Translations under genes and position numbers: made by a program
In this document: positions 35,927 through 45,432 of the stretch, one piece after another
How positions within the stretch are numbered: position 1 is the stretch's first letter
How the letters are laid out: the number at the start of each line of letters is the position of its first letter
Assembly: GCA_965209045.1 (NCBI GenBank)
Contig: CBDBPW010000003.1
Coordinates: forward strand, 1,302,001 to 1,366,000
Length of the DNA stretch: 64,000 nucleotides
Direction: 5' to 3'
From: JAJEFO01 sp965209045
GTDB taxonomy: Bacteria > Pseudomonadota > Alphaproteobacteria > Rhodobacterales > Rhodobacteraceae
Notes under the pieces: model-generated
Databases searched by the model: none
Told to the model about the DNA's origin: nothing
The model's input: only the letters and a program-made list of their open reading frames with translations

Positions 35927-36219
35927 ATGAAGACCTGGATACTGGCCGTCGCGCTGGCGACACCGGCCATGACTCACGCGACCGGAATCACCAAATTGGG
36001 CATGTCGAAGAAGAGGACTGGCTGACCGATGCACGGCTCGTCGAAAGGCCTTCAGCCGAGGGCTGGACAGTGAACCGCATGAAACAGGACGGCGGTTGCT
36101 GGGAAGTCTTCGGCAATATGCTGGACGGCAAGCGGGTCGAGTACAATCTTCATCCAGCCACTGGAGAGGTGCAGCTCATCAACCAGCGCGGGACAGTCCT
36201 GTTCCGAAAGGGCGAGTAG
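35927..36219 (+). pseudogene. PepSY-like small periplasmic protein with a frameshift
   Basis: Begins MKTWILAVALATPAMTHA, a signal peptide, but this frame stops at 36025. The following frame (+1 or -1 relative) carries HVEEEDWLTDARLVERPSAE then GWTVNRMKQDGGCWEVFG and LHPATGEVQLI to a stop at 36219, which is the PepSY-type fold of small periplasmic proteins often found beside ferric-reductase-like genes such as msrQ. One indel near 35995 explains the break. Confidence 0.6.
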
Positions 36220-36446
36220 CATCCTGCACTCACGGAGCACCCCGAAATCAGAAAGGACACCGAGCACTGAAATGGGCGATCGATGCTGTCAAACGACTTT
36301 GTACAAAGAATTGTGCCAGGTCTCGGCACGGACGCGTCGACCATCAGTTCCAGTGCCATTGACGGATTTGCCACGCACGAAAAAGCGGCAAGACGCCGAT
36401 CCATTCACGGTTGGAACGGAAATTCACCTTGCACCTTGGCGGTTCT

Positions 36447-36465
36447 GGTATTACTTAGTATTACC
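36447..36465 (+). promoter_or_regulatory. Possible autoregulatory operator of the toxin-antitoxin pair
   Basis: GGTATTACTTAGTATTACC, a repeated/partly inverted TATTAC motif in an AT-rich patch 26 bp upstream of the antitoxin start. ParD-type antitoxins usually bind repeats at this position. Confidence 0.35.
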
Positions 36466-36490
36466 ATAAATCACTCGGGACCAATGCGAT

Positions 36491-36763
36491 ATGACCGTCA
36501 AGACCGCCGTAAGTTTCACAGAACGACATCACGAGTTTGCAAAACGGAAAGTGCGGGAAGGCTCTTGCGCATCTGTAAGCAGCCTGGTTGCGCAAGGCAT
36601 CGAGAGGCTCATGCAAGAAGAAGGCGAGCGTGAAGCCGTTCTGGCCGGAATGGCTGACGCAATTGGAGCGAGAATGCAGACACCGCGTTCTGAGTTCATC
36701 GAAATGGATGAGAGCGACACAGTGTTTGATGACGTCCGCCGCCGGCTGTTGAGAAGGGAATGA
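36491..36763 (+). CDS. parD: ParD-like ribbon-helix-helix antitoxin
   Basis: A 90-residue protein starting MTVKTAVSFTERHHEFAKRK, the beta-strand and helix of a ribbon-helix-helix DNA-binding domain, followed by SVSSLVAQGIERLMQEE and an acidic C-terminal tail that would wrap the toxin. The next gene starts inside its end (overlap of 4 bp), as expected for a toxin-antitoxin operon. Base composition is a little lower in GC than the surroundings, fitting horizontal gain. Confidence 0.88.
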   Translation: MTVKTAVSFTERHHEFAKRKVREGSCASVSSLVAQGIERLMQEEGEREAVLAGMADAIGARMQTPRSEFIEMDESDTVFDDVRRRLLRRE

Positions 36764-37077
36764 GGAGGTATAGAGTTCTCCGCCACCCAAGCGTGGCGGA
36801 TGATCTCGCTGACATTGCCTGGTTGATCGCCGACTATGCGGGAAGAGAGATCGCGCTACGGAAAGTTGACGAGATCGAGACAGTGATTCAGGAGCTTGGC
36901 AAGGTGCCACACAAGGGCTCTCTCCGAAGCGAGATTGCACACGGTCTTCGTGCCATCCCTGCAGCGGGCAAGGGCGTGGTCTGCTTCACGGTGGACGATG
37001 AGCACCAAGTGGTCCGCATTGTGGCCATCGGCTACGCGGGGTCCAACTGGACGCGGGTTACGCAAAACAGAACTTGA
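36760..37077 (+). CDS. parE: ParE/RelE superfamily toxin
   Basis: 105 residues. MRRYRVLRHPSVADDLADIA and the C-terminal EHQVVRIVAIGYAGSNW match ParE toxins, which inhibit DNA gyrase. GLRAIPAAGKGVVCFTVDD forms the central strands. It appears intact and overlaps the antitoxin gene. Target (gyrase or ribosome-bound mRNA) is not certain from sequence. Confidence 0.88.
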   Translation: MRRYRVLRHPSVADDLADIAWLIADYAGREIALRKVDEIETVIQELGKVPHKGSLRSEIAHGLRAIPAAGKGVVCFTVDDEHQVVRIVAIGYAGSNWTRVTQNRT

Positions 37078-37377
37078 CTGGACCAAGCACCAAAGCCGCT
37101 CATGATCCAGTTCAGGCACGAACCGCCGGAAAATTGATCGCGTGTCAAACAGCAACTCCCCGCACCGGAGGCCAGAGTTGCCTGGCCAAAGTTCCTCAGC
37201 CTTCGGTCGAGAAATGACAACCGTTCGTCCTGGCGTCCAATTGACCGCTGCAGAATTGGGGCCGGCAACACGGAGCCCGACGCGTGATCGCGCGGCCCGC
37301 TCTCTCGCACGACATGACAAGGCGCCCGAAGTTTCCCACGCGCGCCTGAGTTCGTTGAGACCTTGACTGGTCCCGCG
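37078..37377. other. 300-bp interval, nothing recognised
   Basis: Between the toxin gene and the convergent rpsI. No frame resembles a protein, and no clear terminator hairpin is visible on either strand. Confidence 0.3.
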
Positions 37378-37890
37378 TCAACGCTTGGAGAACTGGAAGC
37401 TCTTGCGCGCCTTGGCCTTGCCGTATTTCTTGCGCTCCACCACGCGGCTGTCACGGGTCAGGAACCCCGCGGCCTTGAGTGCCGCGCGATTCCTGGGATC
37501 GTAGAGCTGAAGCGCCTTTGAGATTCCGTGCTTCACGGCCCCCGCCTGCCCGGACAGGCCGCCGCCCTTGACAGTCGCCATGACGTCGAATTCGCCGTCA
37601 ACGCCAGCGACCTTGAAGGGCTGCCGCAGGATCATCTGCTGCACGGGACGCGCAAAATACTCGTCCATGTCCTTGCCATTGACGACCACCCTGCCCGAGC
37701 CCGGCTTGATCCAGACACGGGCCACGGCCTCCTTGCGCTTTCCGGTCGCGTATGAACGACCAAACTCGTCGCGCACGGGCTCGCGAACAGGTTCCGGCTC
37801 GGTGGCCGCGGCCTGCAAGTCCGCAAGAACGCCTTCAGCCACTCCGGCGGTTTCCATCGATTCGTTTGCCACTGCGACGTCTTCGGCCAT
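37378..37890 (-). CDS. rpsI: 30S ribosomal protein S9
   Basis: 170 residues. The S9 domain starts at SYATGKRKEAVARVWIKPG (~residue 45) and ends with the invariant tail KYGKAKARKSFQFSKR, whose last Lys-Arg contacts P-site tRNA. The first ~40 residues are an acidic, Ala/Glu-rich extension common in this family of alphaproteobacteria. Begins 4 bp after the rplM stop and is co-transcribed with it. Confidence 0.98.
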   Translation of the reverse strand: MAEDVAVANESMETAGVAEGVLADLQAAATEPEPVREPVRDEFGRSYATGKRKEAVARVWIKPGSGRVVVNGKDMDEYFARPVQQMILRQPFKVAGVDGEFDVMATVKGGGLSGQAGAVKHGISKALQLYDPRNRAALKAAGFLTRDSRVVERKKYGKAKARKSFQFSKR

Positions 37891-37894
37891 CGGT

Positions 37895-38353
37895 TCAGCT
37901 CCGGGTGTTCTTCTTGTTGAGGGACTTCACGTCGAGCACTTCCGGCTTCTGCGCGTCATGCGGGTGCTCGGTCCCGGCATAGACACGGAGATTCGTCATC
38001 TGCTTTCGCGACAGGCGGTTCCTGGGAAGCATGCGCTTGACGGCCTGCATCACCGCACGCTCGGGATGCGCACCATCAAGAATCTCGCCAGTCGTCCGTG
38101 ACTTGATTCCGCCTGGATAGCCAGTGTGCCAGTAGTTCGGCTTCTCGCGCTTGTTGCCGGTCAATTGAACCTTGTCGGCATTGACGACGATGACGTTATC
38201 GCCCATGTCCATGTGCGGCGTGTACATCACCTTGTGCTTGCCGCGCAGGCGCGTTGCGATGATCGAGGCGAGGCGCCCCAATACGACTCCTTCGGCGTCG
38301 ATCAGAATCCACTTCTTGTCAATCTCCGCCGGAGTTGCGGTGAACGTGCCCAT
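37895..38353 (-). CDS. rplM: 50S ribosomal protein L13
   Basis: 152 residues. DKKWILIDAEGVVLGRLAS, RGKHKVMYTPHMDMGDNVIV and the AVKRMLPRNRLSRKQM motif are characteristic of L13. It is the first gene of the conserved rplM-rpsI pair. A promoter-like sequence lies about 35 bp upstream. Confidence 0.98.
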   Translation of the reverse strand: MGTFTATPAEIDKKWILIDAEGVVLGRLASIIATRLRGKHKVMYTPHMDMGDNVIVVNADKVQLTGNKREKPNYWHTGYPGGIKSRTTGEILDGAHPERAVMQAVKRMLPRNRLSRKQMTNLRVYAGTEHPHDAQKPEVLDVKSLNKKNTRS

Positions 38354-38389
38354 GTGCCTTCCCGGTTCGAGGAGTTCGTGAATGCGCGG

Positions 38390-38417
38390 GTTCTACGCGT
38401 ATTTTTTCGGCAGTCAA
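38390..38417 (-). promoter_or_regulatory. Likely promoter of rplM-rpsI
   Basis: On the minus strand TTGACT (38412-38417) and TAGAAC (38390-38395) are separated by 16 bp, close to the sigma-70 consensus and typical of ribosomal-protein promoters. The spacer is AT-rich (GAAAAAATACG). Confidence 0.5.
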
Positions 38418-38603
38418 GGGCGGCAAACGTGTTTTTTCCCTTGCCTCCGAGGCGCGAAATGCAACGTGAAAGCGTGGCTCTTGGGCTTGGCGGGAGCCTT
38501 TGCCGGTCCGTCCGAGGTGCGCGCTTTCCAGCCCTCTGCCGATCAGGCACTGGCACCTCCGAAAGCGCGTGGCGGCTTCCGCTTCCGAACCGCCTCCAAC
38601 CAG

Positions 38604-40424
38604 TCAGCCGCCTTCGGCCCTTTCTTCAAGGGCAAGCCATTCTGCTTCGGCGGCGGCCAGTTGCGCCTGCCTGCCGGTCAACGCGTCAGCAGCCTGCCGA
38701 AACCTGACCTGATCTCGGGCATAGAGTTCCGGATCTGACATGAGCTCGCTCAACTTTGCAATCTCGGCCTCAAGCCGGGCGATGATGCCGGGAAGCTCGT
38801 CCAGGCGGTGAGTTTCCGTGAAACTCAGCGCCGGCGTCTTTGCCAGTTTCGACTCTCGCCGCTTGTGAGACCTTCGCTCCTTCGCCGACGGCGAACGGGC
38901 GGATGCACGCGCGGTTGCGCGGTCCGGGCAAGGAAAGTCCAGCCAGCCGCCTGCGTGAACCGTGATCCGGCCATCTCCTTCGAACGCCAAGGTCCTTGTC
39001 GCCACTCGTTCGACGAAGTCCCTGTCATGGCTGACAATCAAGACCGTGGCATCGCTGCCGATGAGTAGGTTCCTCAAGAGATCCAGCGTCTCCATGTCCA
39101 GGTCGTTCGTGGGTTCGTCCAGCACCAGCAGATTGGCCGGCTTCGCCATGATGCGCGCCAGCAGAAGGCGCGCCCTTTCGCCGCCGGAAAGCGACCGAAC
39201 CGGAGCCCGGGCCTGCGTCTCGTCGAACAGGAAGTCCTTCAGGTAGGTCACGACATGCCGGGGCTGGCCGCGCACCATGACCTGGTCCGACCGCCCCGGA
39301 AGCCGCATCGCCTTGTCACCCGTCAGGCTTTCCCAAAGCGTCGCTTCCGGATCGAGTTCGGCGCGATGCTGATCGAATACCGCAAGCTCGACATTCGTAC
39401 CCAGATCGACTCTGCCTTCATCCGGCGCGGTGCGGCCAGACAGCAATTCGGTCATTGCGGTCTTGCCGACTCCGTTGGGTCCCACGAGGGCAACCCGGTC
39501 GCCACGCATGACCCGCAGCGAAAACTCCCGGCAAATCACCCTGCCGTCGAATGCCTTGGATATCCGTCGCGCTTCGATGATGCGCTTGCCTGACCTCGGC
39601 CCGGACATCGGTTCCATCCTAGCGGTTTCCTGGCGCAGAACCTGGTTCGCACGTTCGGCCCGCATCGCTTCCAGCGCCCGAACGCGACCCAAGTCCCGCC
39701 GCCTGCGCGCGCTGATGCCCTCGACCGCCCACCTGCTTTCGCTTAGGATCTTGCGGTCCAGCTTGTGCCGTGCGGTGTCCTCGGCCGCCCAGACCCGGTC
39801 GCGCCAGCTTTCGAATCCCGAGAAGCCGCCTTCGCGCCGGCGCGCGACTCCCCTGTCGATCCAGATTGTCGCGCGCGTGAGCGCGCGAAGGAAGGCGCGG
39901 TCGTGGCTGATCACGACGAAGGCCTTTCCGGTTGCGGTCAGGTGCGCCTCAAGCCAGGCAATCGACTCGATGTCCAGGTGATTGGTTGGCTCGTCAAGCA
40001 GCAGGAGATCCGGCGCCTGGGCGATGAGCCTTGCCAGCCCAGCCTTCCGCTGCGCTCCGCCTGAGGCGGCTTCGACGGGCGTGTCGACATCGAATTTCAG
40101 CCCGTCGGCTGCTGCATCGACGCGCCAATGCTCCGAGGCCTCAACGTCTCGGGCCGCCAGGTCGCCCAGCGTCACGCAACCCAGCATGTCAGGCTCCTGC
40201 TCCATGTAGCCAACGCTGTCTCCTGACGAAAGCGCCCGTTCGCCTTCATCAACATCGACCAGTCCAGCCATGACCTTCAGAAGCGTGGACTTGCCGGAAC
40301 CGTTCCGTCCGACCAGTGCCATGCGGTCTCCGGGCTGGATGATCAGCGAGAGACCTTCAAAGAGTGGGTTGCCGCCGAATGTCAGCGCGATGCCGGTCAG
40401 TTGCAGGAGCGGTGCACGTGCCAT
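38604..40424 (-). CDS. ABC-F family ATPase (Uup/EttA-like)
   Basis: 606 residues with two ABC cassettes and no membrane segments. First cassette: GRNGSGKSTLL, signature ASGGAQRKAGLARL, LLLDEPTNHLD. Second: GPNGVGKTAMTEL, signature LSGGERARLLLARI, LVLDEPTNDLD. A C-terminal helical region (AIIARLEAEIAKLSELMSD) resembles the coiled-coil domain of Uup. ABC-F proteins act on the ribosome or on DNA transposon excision (Uup); which applies here is not clear. Confidence 0.93.
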   Translation of the reverse strand: MARAPLLQLTGIALTFGGNPLFEGLSLIIQPGDRMALVGRNGSGKSTLLKVMAGLVDVDEGERALSSGDSVGYMEQEPDMLGCVTLGDLAARDVEASEHWRVDAAADGLKFDVDTPVEAASGGAQRKAGLARLIAQAPDLLLLDEPTNHLDIESIAWLEAHLTATGKAFVVISHDRAFLRALTRATIWIDRGVARRREGGFSGFESWRDRVWAAEDTARHKLDRKILSESRWAVEGISARRRRDLGRVRALEAMRAERANQVLRQETARMEPMSGPRSGKRIIEARRISKAFDGRVICREFSLRVMRGDRVALVGPNGVGKTAMTELLSGRTAPDEGRVDLGTNVELAVFDQHRAELDPEATLWESLTGDKAMRLPGRSDQVMVRGQPRHVVTYLKDFLFDETQARAPVRSLSGGERARLLLARIMAKPANLLVLDEPTNDLDMETLDLLRNLLIGSDATVLIVSHDRDFVERVATRTLAFEGDGRITVHAGGWLDFPCPDRATARASARSPSAKERRSHKRRESKLAKTPALSFTETHRLDELPGIIARLEAEIAKLSELMSDPELYARDQVRFRQAADALTGRQAQLAAAEAEWLALEERAEGG

Positions 40425-40705
40425 GCCGGCGGGCTACGTGGGACTCCTGTCTTGGTCAAGCGCGACTGTCCGGCAACTTCCAGCCATGCCTTGACGAGCC
40501 CGGGCATCCCGCCGCCGCCGGCACGACGGGCGATGCTCGTCAACGGTTCGGCGTGCGGAATATCGCCGGGACACTTGGCCAGGTCGCAGTCCGCACTCTC
40601 GTCTTTCTCCGAGTTCAGGAGGCCCTGGACGCGCCTGGCCGCGTCCATTGCGCTCCGTCCAGGCGGGCAGGCATGCGCCACGTCCGGGCTTCAGGACTCC
40701 AGTCG

Positions 40706-42910
40706 TCACGTGCGCGCGTGCCTTCCGGATTCGATCGTGAGGAGATATCGATAGAGCTTCACGATCAGCTGCTCTTCATTCTCTTCCAGCCACAGCCGGG
40801 CGGCAGGAGTCAGCATCATCGTTCGGCAGGGCTGGTCCGCAATCATGGCGGTCTCGGCTGCATGCGCGCCGAAGGCGCCCCTCGGCTCGACCGCATCGCC
40901 TGGCCCGCATTGAAACAGCCGCGCGCCCGTGGAATCGAAGGCGGAGGCTTGGCCCTTTGTCAGCAGTTGCAAGCCCTTCTGCGGCTCGCCAATCGATGCA
41001 AGGGCCTCGCCGGCGTCGTATTCGCATGGTTCCAGCCAGTCGCGGAGTTCATCGACCATGTCCTCGAACACGACCTGCCTGTCGAGATAGCGCTCCATGT
41101 CGCCGACGACACGTTCCAGCAAAGTGTCGCCCAGATCCTCGTCTGCGGCGGGGTCCGGCCGCCAGTTGGCAAGCACGATGTCTTCGCAGCGCTCCAAGGC
41201 ATGGTCTGCGTCCGGTTCGAACAGCAGGCTTTCGTGAATGGCGGACGGAAGACTGCGCTCAAGTCCGTTCTCGAGTTTCTCCGACGCTGCGCTCAGCACC
41301 ACCCGGGCTCCGACCGCCTGCGCGGCATGCATGAACCTGCACAGCCCGTTGATGGCCGAGAAATCGAAACCCGACACGGCGCCGAAATCCAGCAGGATGC
41401 AGGCCGGCCCTGGGGAGTTGTCCAGAGACTGCTTGAGGCGGTCCAGCAGGGGGCCGACGCTGCCGAAAAAAATATACCCGCGCAGCCGGTACGCCTGTAC
41501 CCGTTCTCCCTCCGCCCGCAGTATGGCTCGATCGGGAATGGAGCGACTCCTGTTGCTGTGTCGCTCGCGGGCAGTGTAGCTGGCTTCGATCAAGTCCACG
41601 CGGCTCAGGCGGACGGCGAAGAACACCATGGTGATCAGCATTCCGACGCCCACCCCCTCGAGAAAGCCCAAGGACACGATGGTGGCGGCGATCAGAAGGA
41701 GAATTGCGTATTCGGTCCAAGGCAATCGCCTGCGGCCTTTCACGATCCACTCATCCAGCAGACCAAGGCCGAGGAAGAGCAACATCCCTGCGATGAGCGG
41801 CACGGGGACCAGGTTCAAGAGTGAATCGCCCATGAGAACGACAGAGCCGATCAGCAAGGCGGTCACGACGCCGGTCAGCCGGGATTCCGCTCCGAACCTG
41901 TCGCTGAGAATCGAAAAGGTGAATATCAGGCTTCCGCCTGGACCGGCGCCCAAGCCGGCGATCACACCGGCACCGCCTGCAGCCTTGAACTCTCCATTCC
42001 ACTCCAGCTCCAGGTTCGTGGCAAGCTCAAGGGCGCTCAAGTGCACGGCCACGGCGATCAGGGTAACCACGATCAGGGTCAGAATGTTGGGAACTTGGGC
42101 GGCCACAGCGGCCCAGTCCACGCGCGTCACAACGCCGGACTGAAAGGGATGCCACAGGCCTCCTTCCGCCGTGCCAGCGAACAGCAGGCCTGCCGCCCGG
42201 GCCTCATCCCCCGAAAACCCGAGCCCGGCAAGGACCAGATGATAGAGCATGGCGATGAGCAGGAAACTCGCCGGCAGGATGAAGTGATTGCTCCAACGTT
42301 TCGTGGCAAGGACGAGCCCGAAACCGTAGGCCACGCCCGGAGTCCATCTCCACAGCACGCCGGGCTCCAGGAGAGAGGAGAGGGTTTGCCCGTCCGGCGT
42401 GACTCCCATCAGCGACAGGGCGGCCACGCACAGAAGCACCCCTGTCCCGGCGATGAACCCGCCCGCAACGGAATAGGGGATGAACCGGATCAGGTTGGCG
42501 AGCCGAAAACGCCCGACTATCAGAAAGCAGATGCCCGTCGCCAATGCTCCAATGATCACGACCGTAGCCGTGGTCACGAAGCGCGAGACCGCGTCGCCCT
42601 CCACACCGATTGTTGACGCGATCACGACCAGTACCATCGAGGACGGCACCGAGATCATCGAGATCGCACCGCGGTAGCCGCTTGTCAGGGCGATCCAAAG
42701 GCAGACGACGAATCCGCCGAACAGCACCATGATCGTGCCCTGGGACAGAAACGGCACCAATGGGCCTGAGAACACGAGGGCCCCCACGGAAATCAGGTAT
42801 GCAGAGCCGATCACGCCCACGACCAGGCCGACCGACAGCGCAGGGAACAGGTTGTCCGAGAGCGCGTCAGCGCGAAGTTCGGCTATCAGGTTCATGAGCG
42901 GCGATCTCAT
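40706..42910 (-). CDS. SulP family anion transporter with STAS and cyclic-nucleotide-binding-like domains
   Basis: 734 residues. Residues ~1-440 form the SLC26/SulP membrane domain (AISMISVPSSMVLVV, PYSVAGGFIAGTGVLL, GAGPGGSLIFTFSILSDRFG). A STAS domain follows (~470-570: GYIFFGSVGPLLDRLKQSL, ILLDFGAVSGFDFSAINGL). The C-terminus (~640-734) has a cNMP-binding-like beta-roll (CEYDAGEALASIGEPQKGLQ and GQASAFDSTG). The combination suggests regulated uptake of an anion such as sulfate or bicarbonate. Start at 42910 or 42895; neither has a clear ribosome site. Confidence 0.9.
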   Translation of the reverse strand: MRSPLMNLIAELRADALSDNLFPALSVGLVVGVIGSAYLISVGALVFSGPLVPFLSQGTIMVLFGGFVVCLWIALTSGYRGAISMISVPSSMVLVVIASTIGVEGDAVSRFVTTATVVIIGALATGICFLIVGRFRLANLIRFIPYSVAGGFIAGTGVLLCVAALSLMGVTPDGQTLSSLLEPGVLWRWTPGVAYGFGLVLATKRWSNHFILPASFLLIAMLYHLVLAGLGFSGDEARAAGLLFAGTAEGGLWHPFQSGVVTRVDWAAVAAQVPNILTLIVVTLIAVAVHLSALELATNLELEWNGEFKAAGGAGVIAGLGAGPGGSLIFTFSILSDRFGAESRLTGVVTALLIGSVVLMGDSLLNLVPVPLIAGMLLFLGLGLLDEWIVKGRRRLPWTEYAILLLIAATIVSLGFLEGVGVGMLITMVFFAVRLSRVDLIEASYTARERHSNRSRSIPDRAILRAEGERVQAYRLRGYIFFGSVGPLLDRLKQSLDNSPGPACILLDFGAVSGFDFSAINGLCRFMHAAQAVGARVVLSAASEKLENGLERSLPSAIHESLLFEPDADHALERCEDIVLANWRPDPAADEDLGDTLLERVVGDMERYLDRQVVFEDMVDELRDWLEPCEYDAGEALASIGEPQKGLQLLTKGQASAFDSTGARLFQCGPGDAVEPRGAFGAHAAETAMIADQPCRTMMLTPAARLWLEENEEQLIVKLYRYLLTIESGRHART

Positions 42911-43413
42911 TGAACTGCCGGGATGCTGCGTTGGGCGGAAACGAGTCTGACCATAAGCTGTCGCCGGTTGCGACCGTCGTGCCGGGGCGTCCGGGGCATG
43001 TGCGCGGGATTGTCTTGGGAGATCGCTTGCATTGCTGACACCGGCCGTCGCCGACAGGTTCGCTGCGCGGCTCCGACCCGGTCTCCTGCGATGCCCGGCA
43101 CTTGTCCCGCCGCAAATCGGTCACGGGCCGCCATCCGCAGCGTTGCGCCAGCATAGCGCGGGTCCAGGACTTCAAGTTCCAGCCTCGGTTCGGCGGTCGT
43201 CATGCTTGCATCTCCATCCAGGCTTCATGAAACTGTCGTGCCGTCTCGACCAATGGCAGTCCGCTGCCTAACGTAACTCATTGCATATGTAATTTGTGTC
43301 AATTCTCCCACGAATGTAATGTTGATTTGGTGTCCGCCCTGTCAGTGCGGCCACGGGAAGAGCACCACGATTCCTTCTCGAACCCTACGGAAGCTGTCGG
43401 TGAGTGTCACAGA
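42911..43413. other. 500-bp interval upstream of sulP and downstream of olsB
   Basis: A 98-residue minus-strand frame ends at 42907 (start 43203, MTTAEPRLELEVLDPRYAG), but its second half looks non-coding and I recognise no family. An AT-rich patch at 43270-43335 is the most likely promoter zone. Confidence 0.3.
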
Positions 43414-44250
43414 TCAGGGGCGCCCGCCGGATCCGGCCCCCGAAGTGTCGCTTGATTTCCGGGCACTTGAGAGAGCGCCATCCGCCATGCAAGATTCGCG
43501 CCCGTCCGGTGAGACCGCGGCCGCGCGCAGCAGGCGCGCTCGCCCCGGTGGAATGGAGTCAACCTCTAAGCCGGTAAACACGTGAAGCGTGTTCAGGTCC
43601 CGGTCAATGACGGCATGATCGCTAACCCAGCCACCCATGGACAGGTAGCTTCTGAGCAGGGGCGGCATCGAACACAGCGCCCGGCGCCGGTCCGGCTTCT
43701 GCCGAAGTCGCTGCGCGAACCTGAACACGTTCGACGACTTGATGCGGGGACGCCAGCACGGCGGCGCGAGATGCCGTTCCGTCAACATGGCGAATGCATC
43801 GCTGTAGGCTCCGGCATCTGTTCCGCGAAACGACGAACAACCGAAGAGTAGCTTGATCCCTTCGCGGTCAACGAACGCGGCCAAGGCGCTCCATGCCGCG
43901 CGCAACACGCCAGGATCGCCTTCATCTGGCGCAATGCAGAACCGGCCCATCTCGACCATTGGCCGCTGGAAGGTGGCAAGGCCCTTCAGCCCGTAGTGCT
44001 GGGCCGAATAGCTCTTGCCGATTTCTGCGCCGCATCGGAGCTGCAGCAGCCGAAACGTGGCGACAACCTGGCCGCTGCCGACCTCGACGACAAGGACCTG
44101 CAGGCAAATGTTGTCAAACGAGTCCGCGTCAAGCCCGTCAGGACGGTCCGCGGCGTCCTGACGCGACATGAAGGCCCGGTACCGAAGCCGCTGTGCGGCC
44201 TCGACGTCTTCGGGCGTAGCCGCGATTCGGGCCCTGTACTTTGCGCGCAC
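43414..44250 (-). CDS. olsB: GNAT-fold ornithine N-alpha-acyltransferase (OlsB-like)
   Basis: 278 residues, with the hemolysin/OlsB acyltransferase signature: RLRYRAFMSRQ near the start, then DSFDNICLQVLVVEVGSGQVV, VVATFRLLQL and the VEMGRFCIAPDEGDPGVLR core. OlsB adds a 3-hydroxy-fatty acyl chain to ornithine in the first step of ornithine-lipid synthesis, common in rhodobacteria. The acyl donor is ACP-bound. No olsA is adjacent. The last ~30 residues are Ser/Gly-rich and not conserved. Confidence 0.88.
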   Translation of the reverse strand: MRAKYRARIAATPEDVEAAQRLRYRAFMSRQDAADRPDGLDADSFDNICLQVLVVEVGSGQVVATFRLLQLRCGAEIGKSYSAQHYGLKGLATFQRPMVEMGRFCIAPDEGDPGVLRAAWSALAAFVDREGIKLLFGCSSFRGTDAGAYSDAFAMLTERHLAPPCWRPRIKSSNVFRFAQRLRQKPDRRRALCSMPPLLRSYLSMGGWVSDHAVIDRDLNTLHVFTGLEVDSIPPGRARLLRAAAVSPDGRESCMADGALSSARKSSDTSGAGSGGRP

Positions 44251-44348
44251 CGTGCTGCCCCCTTGGTGAATCCGGTCCGCCGGCTTAAGTTTCGCACGGG
44301 CCTAGGTGTCTCGCAACTGTGGCAGCAGCACGACGATGGAGAATTCAA

Positions 44349-44774
44349 GTGGAAAAGATCGCCAAAACCGATGAAGAGTGGCGCAACCAATTGGACGGGC
44401 CGGCATACGACGTCCTCAGGAAGCACGGAACCGAACGCGCCTTCGCGCATGACAACTTTCCGAAGGAACCCGGCGTCTTCACGTGCAAAGGCTGCGGATC
44501 ACGCCTATTTGACCAAGCGCACAAGTTTGACAGCGGCACAGGATGGCCGTCCTTCTATCAGCCAATTGACGACGCCATGATCGGCGAAAGCGAGGATCGC
44601 GGTTTCTTCATGCGCAGGACTGAGGTGCATTGCGCACGTTGCGACGGGCATCTAGGGCATGTGTTCCCCGACGGTCCGAAACCTACGGGCCTTCGTTACT
44701 GCATCAATGGCGTTGCGCTCAACTTCGAGCCCCGAGCGGCAGGCCAGCCAGTGTCTGGGCCGCCAACCACTTGA
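44349..44774 (+). CDS. msrB: Peptide-methionine (R)-S-oxide reductase
   Basis: 141 residues from a GTG start with GGAG 8 nt upstream; the frame itself opens at 44319. MsrB motifs: CKGCGSRLFDQAHKFDSGTG and CARCDGHLGHVF (two CxxC zinc pairs), with the active-site region GLRYCINGVALNF (catalytic Cys). Repairs oxidised methionine in the cytoplasm. It is divergent from olsB. Confidence 0.96.
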   Translation: MEKIAKTDEEWRNQLDGPAYDVLRKHGTERAFAHDNFPKEPGVFTCKGCGSRLFDQAHKFDSGTGWPSFYQPIDDAMIGESEDRGFFMRRTEVHCARCDGHLGHVFPDGPKPTGLRYCINGVALNFEPRAAGQPVSGPPTT

Positions 44775-44888
44775 CCACTTGCAATGGCTCAAGTTGGCAG
44801 TTGGCAGCGAACCGCCCTTGCCGAATTTCGCGCTCATTGGCCTTGGCCTTGAACGAAGCAAAGACAGGGACCTGCATTTCGGACAGCC

Positions 44889-45353
44889 CTAGTTCTCGTC
44901 GAACAGCGCACCCGCATCGAAATTGCCGAAATTCGAGAAGAGCTGACGCAAGAAGCTGATGCCCTGCGTGTTCGAATCCGTGACTCTGCGTTCAAGCGCA
45001 ACGACGCGGCCGTCTTCCAGCCCGAAGCGTTCGACATTCTCGACAACATCGTCGTCGGTGAACGAGACTGCCAGAACTTCGCGGTTCAACTCGACCGGCG
45101 CGTACCAGAGACTTCGCTCGTAGTCGGACTTGACATAGTACCAGCCGCTTTCGTCGATGATCCCTTCCACGCCCGGGCGGCCAAGGATGCGGGCAACCGT
45201 CACCTTCGTGTCGATTCCGACCTGGACTTCTTCGACAAGTCCGGCTTCCGGAACATAGCCATGACTGTCTTCCAGGCTTGAACAGGCAGGCACAAGGACA
45301 ATGGCGAGAAGCAAGGCTCCTGCCCCCAAGGCCGTCCCACGCGAAACCTTCAT
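44889..45353 (-). CDS. bamE: Outer membrane protein assembly factor BamE (SmpA/OmlA lipoprotein)
   Basis: 154 residues. A lipoprotein signal (ALLLAIVLVPACSS, lipidated Cys ~21) leads into the BamE domain with GLVEEVQVGIDTKVTVARIL, GWYYVKSDYERSLWY and VLAVSFTDDDVVENVERFGL. BamE supports the BAM complex that folds outer-membrane proteins. The frame opens at 45422, but MKVSRGTALG at 45353 fits a lipoprotein start. It is transcribed divergently from the yceD gene. Confidence 0.92.
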   Translation of the reverse strand: MKVSRGTALGAGALLLAIVLVPACSSLEDSHGYVPEAGLVEEVQVGIDTKVTVARILGRPGVEGIIDESGWYYVKSDYERSLWYAPVELNREVLAVSFTDDDVVENVERFGLEDGRVVALERRVTDSNTQGISFLRQLFSNFGNFDAGALFDEN

Positions 45354-45432
45354 TGCACCCACCTCTTGCAAAACTCGCGACCCCCGCCTAGTCGGCATAT
45401 CCACAGAAGATCGCAGGTTCAAGGATTTGCTC

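Noticed and set aside
40364..41824. 486-residue plus-strand frame
   Set aside because: Antisense to the SulP gene and spans its stop codon; no domain.
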